A stretch of DNA of 14,700 nt from JANNSW01 sp031431235 (GTDB lineage Bacteria > Pseudomonadota > Alphaproteobacteria > Rhizobiales > Hyphomicrobiaceae), in NCBI GenBank assembly GCA_031431235.1, contig JANPDA010000399.1, positions 1 to 14,700 on the forward strand, read 5' to 3'. The notes under the pieces are model-generated. The model was not told the origin of the DNA and did not search any database. It worked only from the letters and a program-made list of their open reading frames with translations. Positions 13,803 through 14,700 of the stretch are shown here, piece by piece; within the stretch, counting starts at the first letter, position 1; every line of letters starts with the position of its first letter. Position numbers and translations under genes: made by a program.

Positions 13803-13873
13803 GGCGGCAATGGCTCGTGCAAAGCACCCCTCGATCACTCGAGCCGGAATTTCTTCTTTGCGAGGCCTTTGCC

Positions 13874-14287
13874 ATGTCTCAGAAAGTTTCACGCGGCACC
13901 AAACGATCGTGCCAGTCCTGTGGAAGCCGCTTCTATGATCTCAACCGTGATCCCATTGCCTGCCCAGTCTGCAGTGCGGCGTTCGTGCAGTCTGGCGCGA
14001 GCAAGCAAGCCGAGATCGATGCCGCAGCCGAGTTGGCCGAGCAGGCGCTGAAGGCGAGCAAGGCCGCGCTGCTCGCCAAGGAGGCCGCCGCCGCCGCCCC
14101 GGTTGCCGACGGCGAGGAATTGCCAGATGCCGCCGTCGAGGACGAGCTCGCCGACATCGAGACCGACGTGGAGATCGCCGACGGCGAGGCAGAGGATACC
14201 TTCCTCGAGGAGGAGGAGGACGCCGGCTCCGACGTTGCCGATCTGATCGACAATCCGCTCGAGGATGGCGAGGAGGAGGAGGTCTGA
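13874..14287 (+). CDS. TIGR02300 family (FYDLN acid domain) protein
   Basis: A 137-residue protein with a short N-terminal zinc ribbon (C13-x2-C16 and C30-x2-C33) that contains the family signature FYDLN at 20-24. An alanine-rich helical stretch follows (about 45-75), then a strongly acidic tail with runs of glutamate (TFLEEEEDAGSD and DGEEEEV). This layout defines TIGR02300, found mainly in alphaproteobacteria, whose function is unknown; the zinc ribbon plus acidic tail suggests nucleic-acid or protein binding, which is inference. The ATG at 13874 has GCGAGG 8 bases upstream and starts MSQKVSRGTKR, the usual N-terminus. An open frame extends further upstream but runs antisense through cmk and is not used. 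It is divergent from cmk and followed 40 bases later by a DUF429 gene. Confidence 0.93.
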   Translation: MSQKVSRGTKRSCQSCGSRFYDLNRDPIACPVCSAAFVQSGASKQAEIDAAAELAEQALKASKAALLAKEAAAAAPVADGEELPDAAVEDELADIETDVEIADGEAEDTFLEEEEDAGSDVADLIDNPLEDGEEEEV

Positions 14288-14327
14288 GCCCCAGCTCCAG
14301 CACGCTCCGATCCAGGTCCTGACGCCC

Positions 14328-14700
14328 GTGTGGGTGGCGGGCGTGGATGGCTGCCGGTCCGGTTGGCTCGCCGTGCTGGTCGAGGCTGGTGCGCCGGACC
14401 GGGGCCGGATGCAGCTGGTCACGAGCTTCGAGGCATTGCTCGCTCTGCCCGAAGCGCCACACATCATTGCGATCGATATGCCGATCGGCCTGCCGGAGCG
14501 GGGTGGTCCGGGGGGCAGGCGGTGCGATATCGAGGCGCGCGCAGGCTTGGGCGGGCGCCAGTCCGCGGTGTTCGCGGTACCCTCGCGAGCCGCGGTGATG
14601 GCGGCCGACTATCCGCGCGCCTGCGCGGCCGCGCTCGCTTCGTCCGATCCGCCGCGTAAGGTTTCCAAACAGGTCTTCAATCTGTTCCCCAAGATCCGTG
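14328..14700 (+). CDS. DUF429 family protein (predicted RNase H-like nuclease), 5' part
   Basis: The first 124 codons of a frame still open at the window edge. It begins VWVAGVDGCRSGWLAVLVEA, with the DUF429 signature GVDGCRxGW (D7), then HIIAIDMPIGLPERGG (D50), RRCDIEARAGLGGRQSAVF and PSRAAVMAADY, ending in KVSKQVFNLFPKIR. Acidic residues in these positions are conserved in this RNase H-fold family, which is predicted to be a nuclease but lacks a known role. No ATG exists near the signature, so GTG at 14328 is taken as the start, with only a weak CAGG upstream; GTG at 14334 is possible. It starts 40 bases after the TIGR02300 stop, in a different frame, and may be co-transcribed. Confidence 0.85.
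   Translation, partial: MWVAGVDGCRSGWLAVLVEAGAPDRGRMQLVTSFEALLALPEAPHIIAIDMPIGLPERGGPGGRRCDIEARAGLGGRQSAVFAVPSRAAVMAADYPRACAAALASSDPPRKVSKQVFNLFPKIR

Noticed and set aside
13031..13873. In-frame upstream extension of the TIGR02300 protein to 418 residues
   Set aside because: The extension is antisense to cmk. The ATG at 13874 has a ribosome binding site and the family's normal N-terminus.
1..14700. tRNA, rRNA, CRISPR arrays, IS elements, prophage or toxin-antitoxin genes
   Set aside because: I looked through the gaps between genes on both strands and saw no cloverleaf, repeat-spacer array, transposase, integrase or target duplication that would support any of these.

Overview
The window looks like chromosomal housekeeping and accessory DNA from a GC-rich alphaproteobacterium, probably Hyphomicrobiales (Rhizobiales) or a close relative. 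The main clues are the block cmk - rpsA - sppA - ihfB - lapA, a TIGR02300 (FYDLN acid domain) protein, which is an alphaproteobacterial family, and a PlcP/Agt-type lipid-remodelling gene pair. I see no tRNA, rRNA, CRISPR array, IS element, phage gene or defence island.

Left part (1-6120): a lone malyl-CoA-lyase-like CoA ester lyase runs rightward and ends in a clear intrinsic terminator. Everything from there to about 6026 runs leftward. Reading in the direction of transcription, this is a PlcP-like metallophosphoesterase and a GT4 glycosyltransferase (probable phospholipid-to-glycolipid remodelling pair, with a possible Pho box upstream), then a PLP threonine/serine dehydratase with a TTG start and a strong ribosome binding site, an HcaT-like MFS transporter, and a small secreted eight-cysteine protein of unknown function.

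Middle (6027-9035): about 680 bases without a convincing protein gene. They hold a textbook intrinsic terminator on the minus strand and a well-formed stem-loop, so a small RNA is possible. A rightward SPOR-domain membrane protein then converges on a leftward protein made of two Clp-N repeats, a Pro/Arg-rich linker, a beta-rich domain and a C-terminal membrane anchor, with no ATPase domain.

Right part (9036-14700): the leftward block cmk, rpsA, sppA, ihfB, lapA. These genes handle CMP phosphorylation, translation (S1), signal-peptide or membrane proteolysis, DNA bending (IHF beta) and a small membrane protein. The rpsA-sppA gap contains two hairpins built from one octamer and a terminator-like structure whose T tract points the opposite way to both genes. 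A TIGR02300 zinc-ribbon/acidic protein is divergent from cmk, followed by the first 124 codons of a DUF429 protein that runs off the end.

No clearly new multi-gene system is visible. The most interesting leads are the Clp-N/beta-domain/membrane-anchor protein, the possible small RNA near 6210-6420, the hairpin cluster upstream of sppA and the plcP-agt pair with its candidate Pho box.
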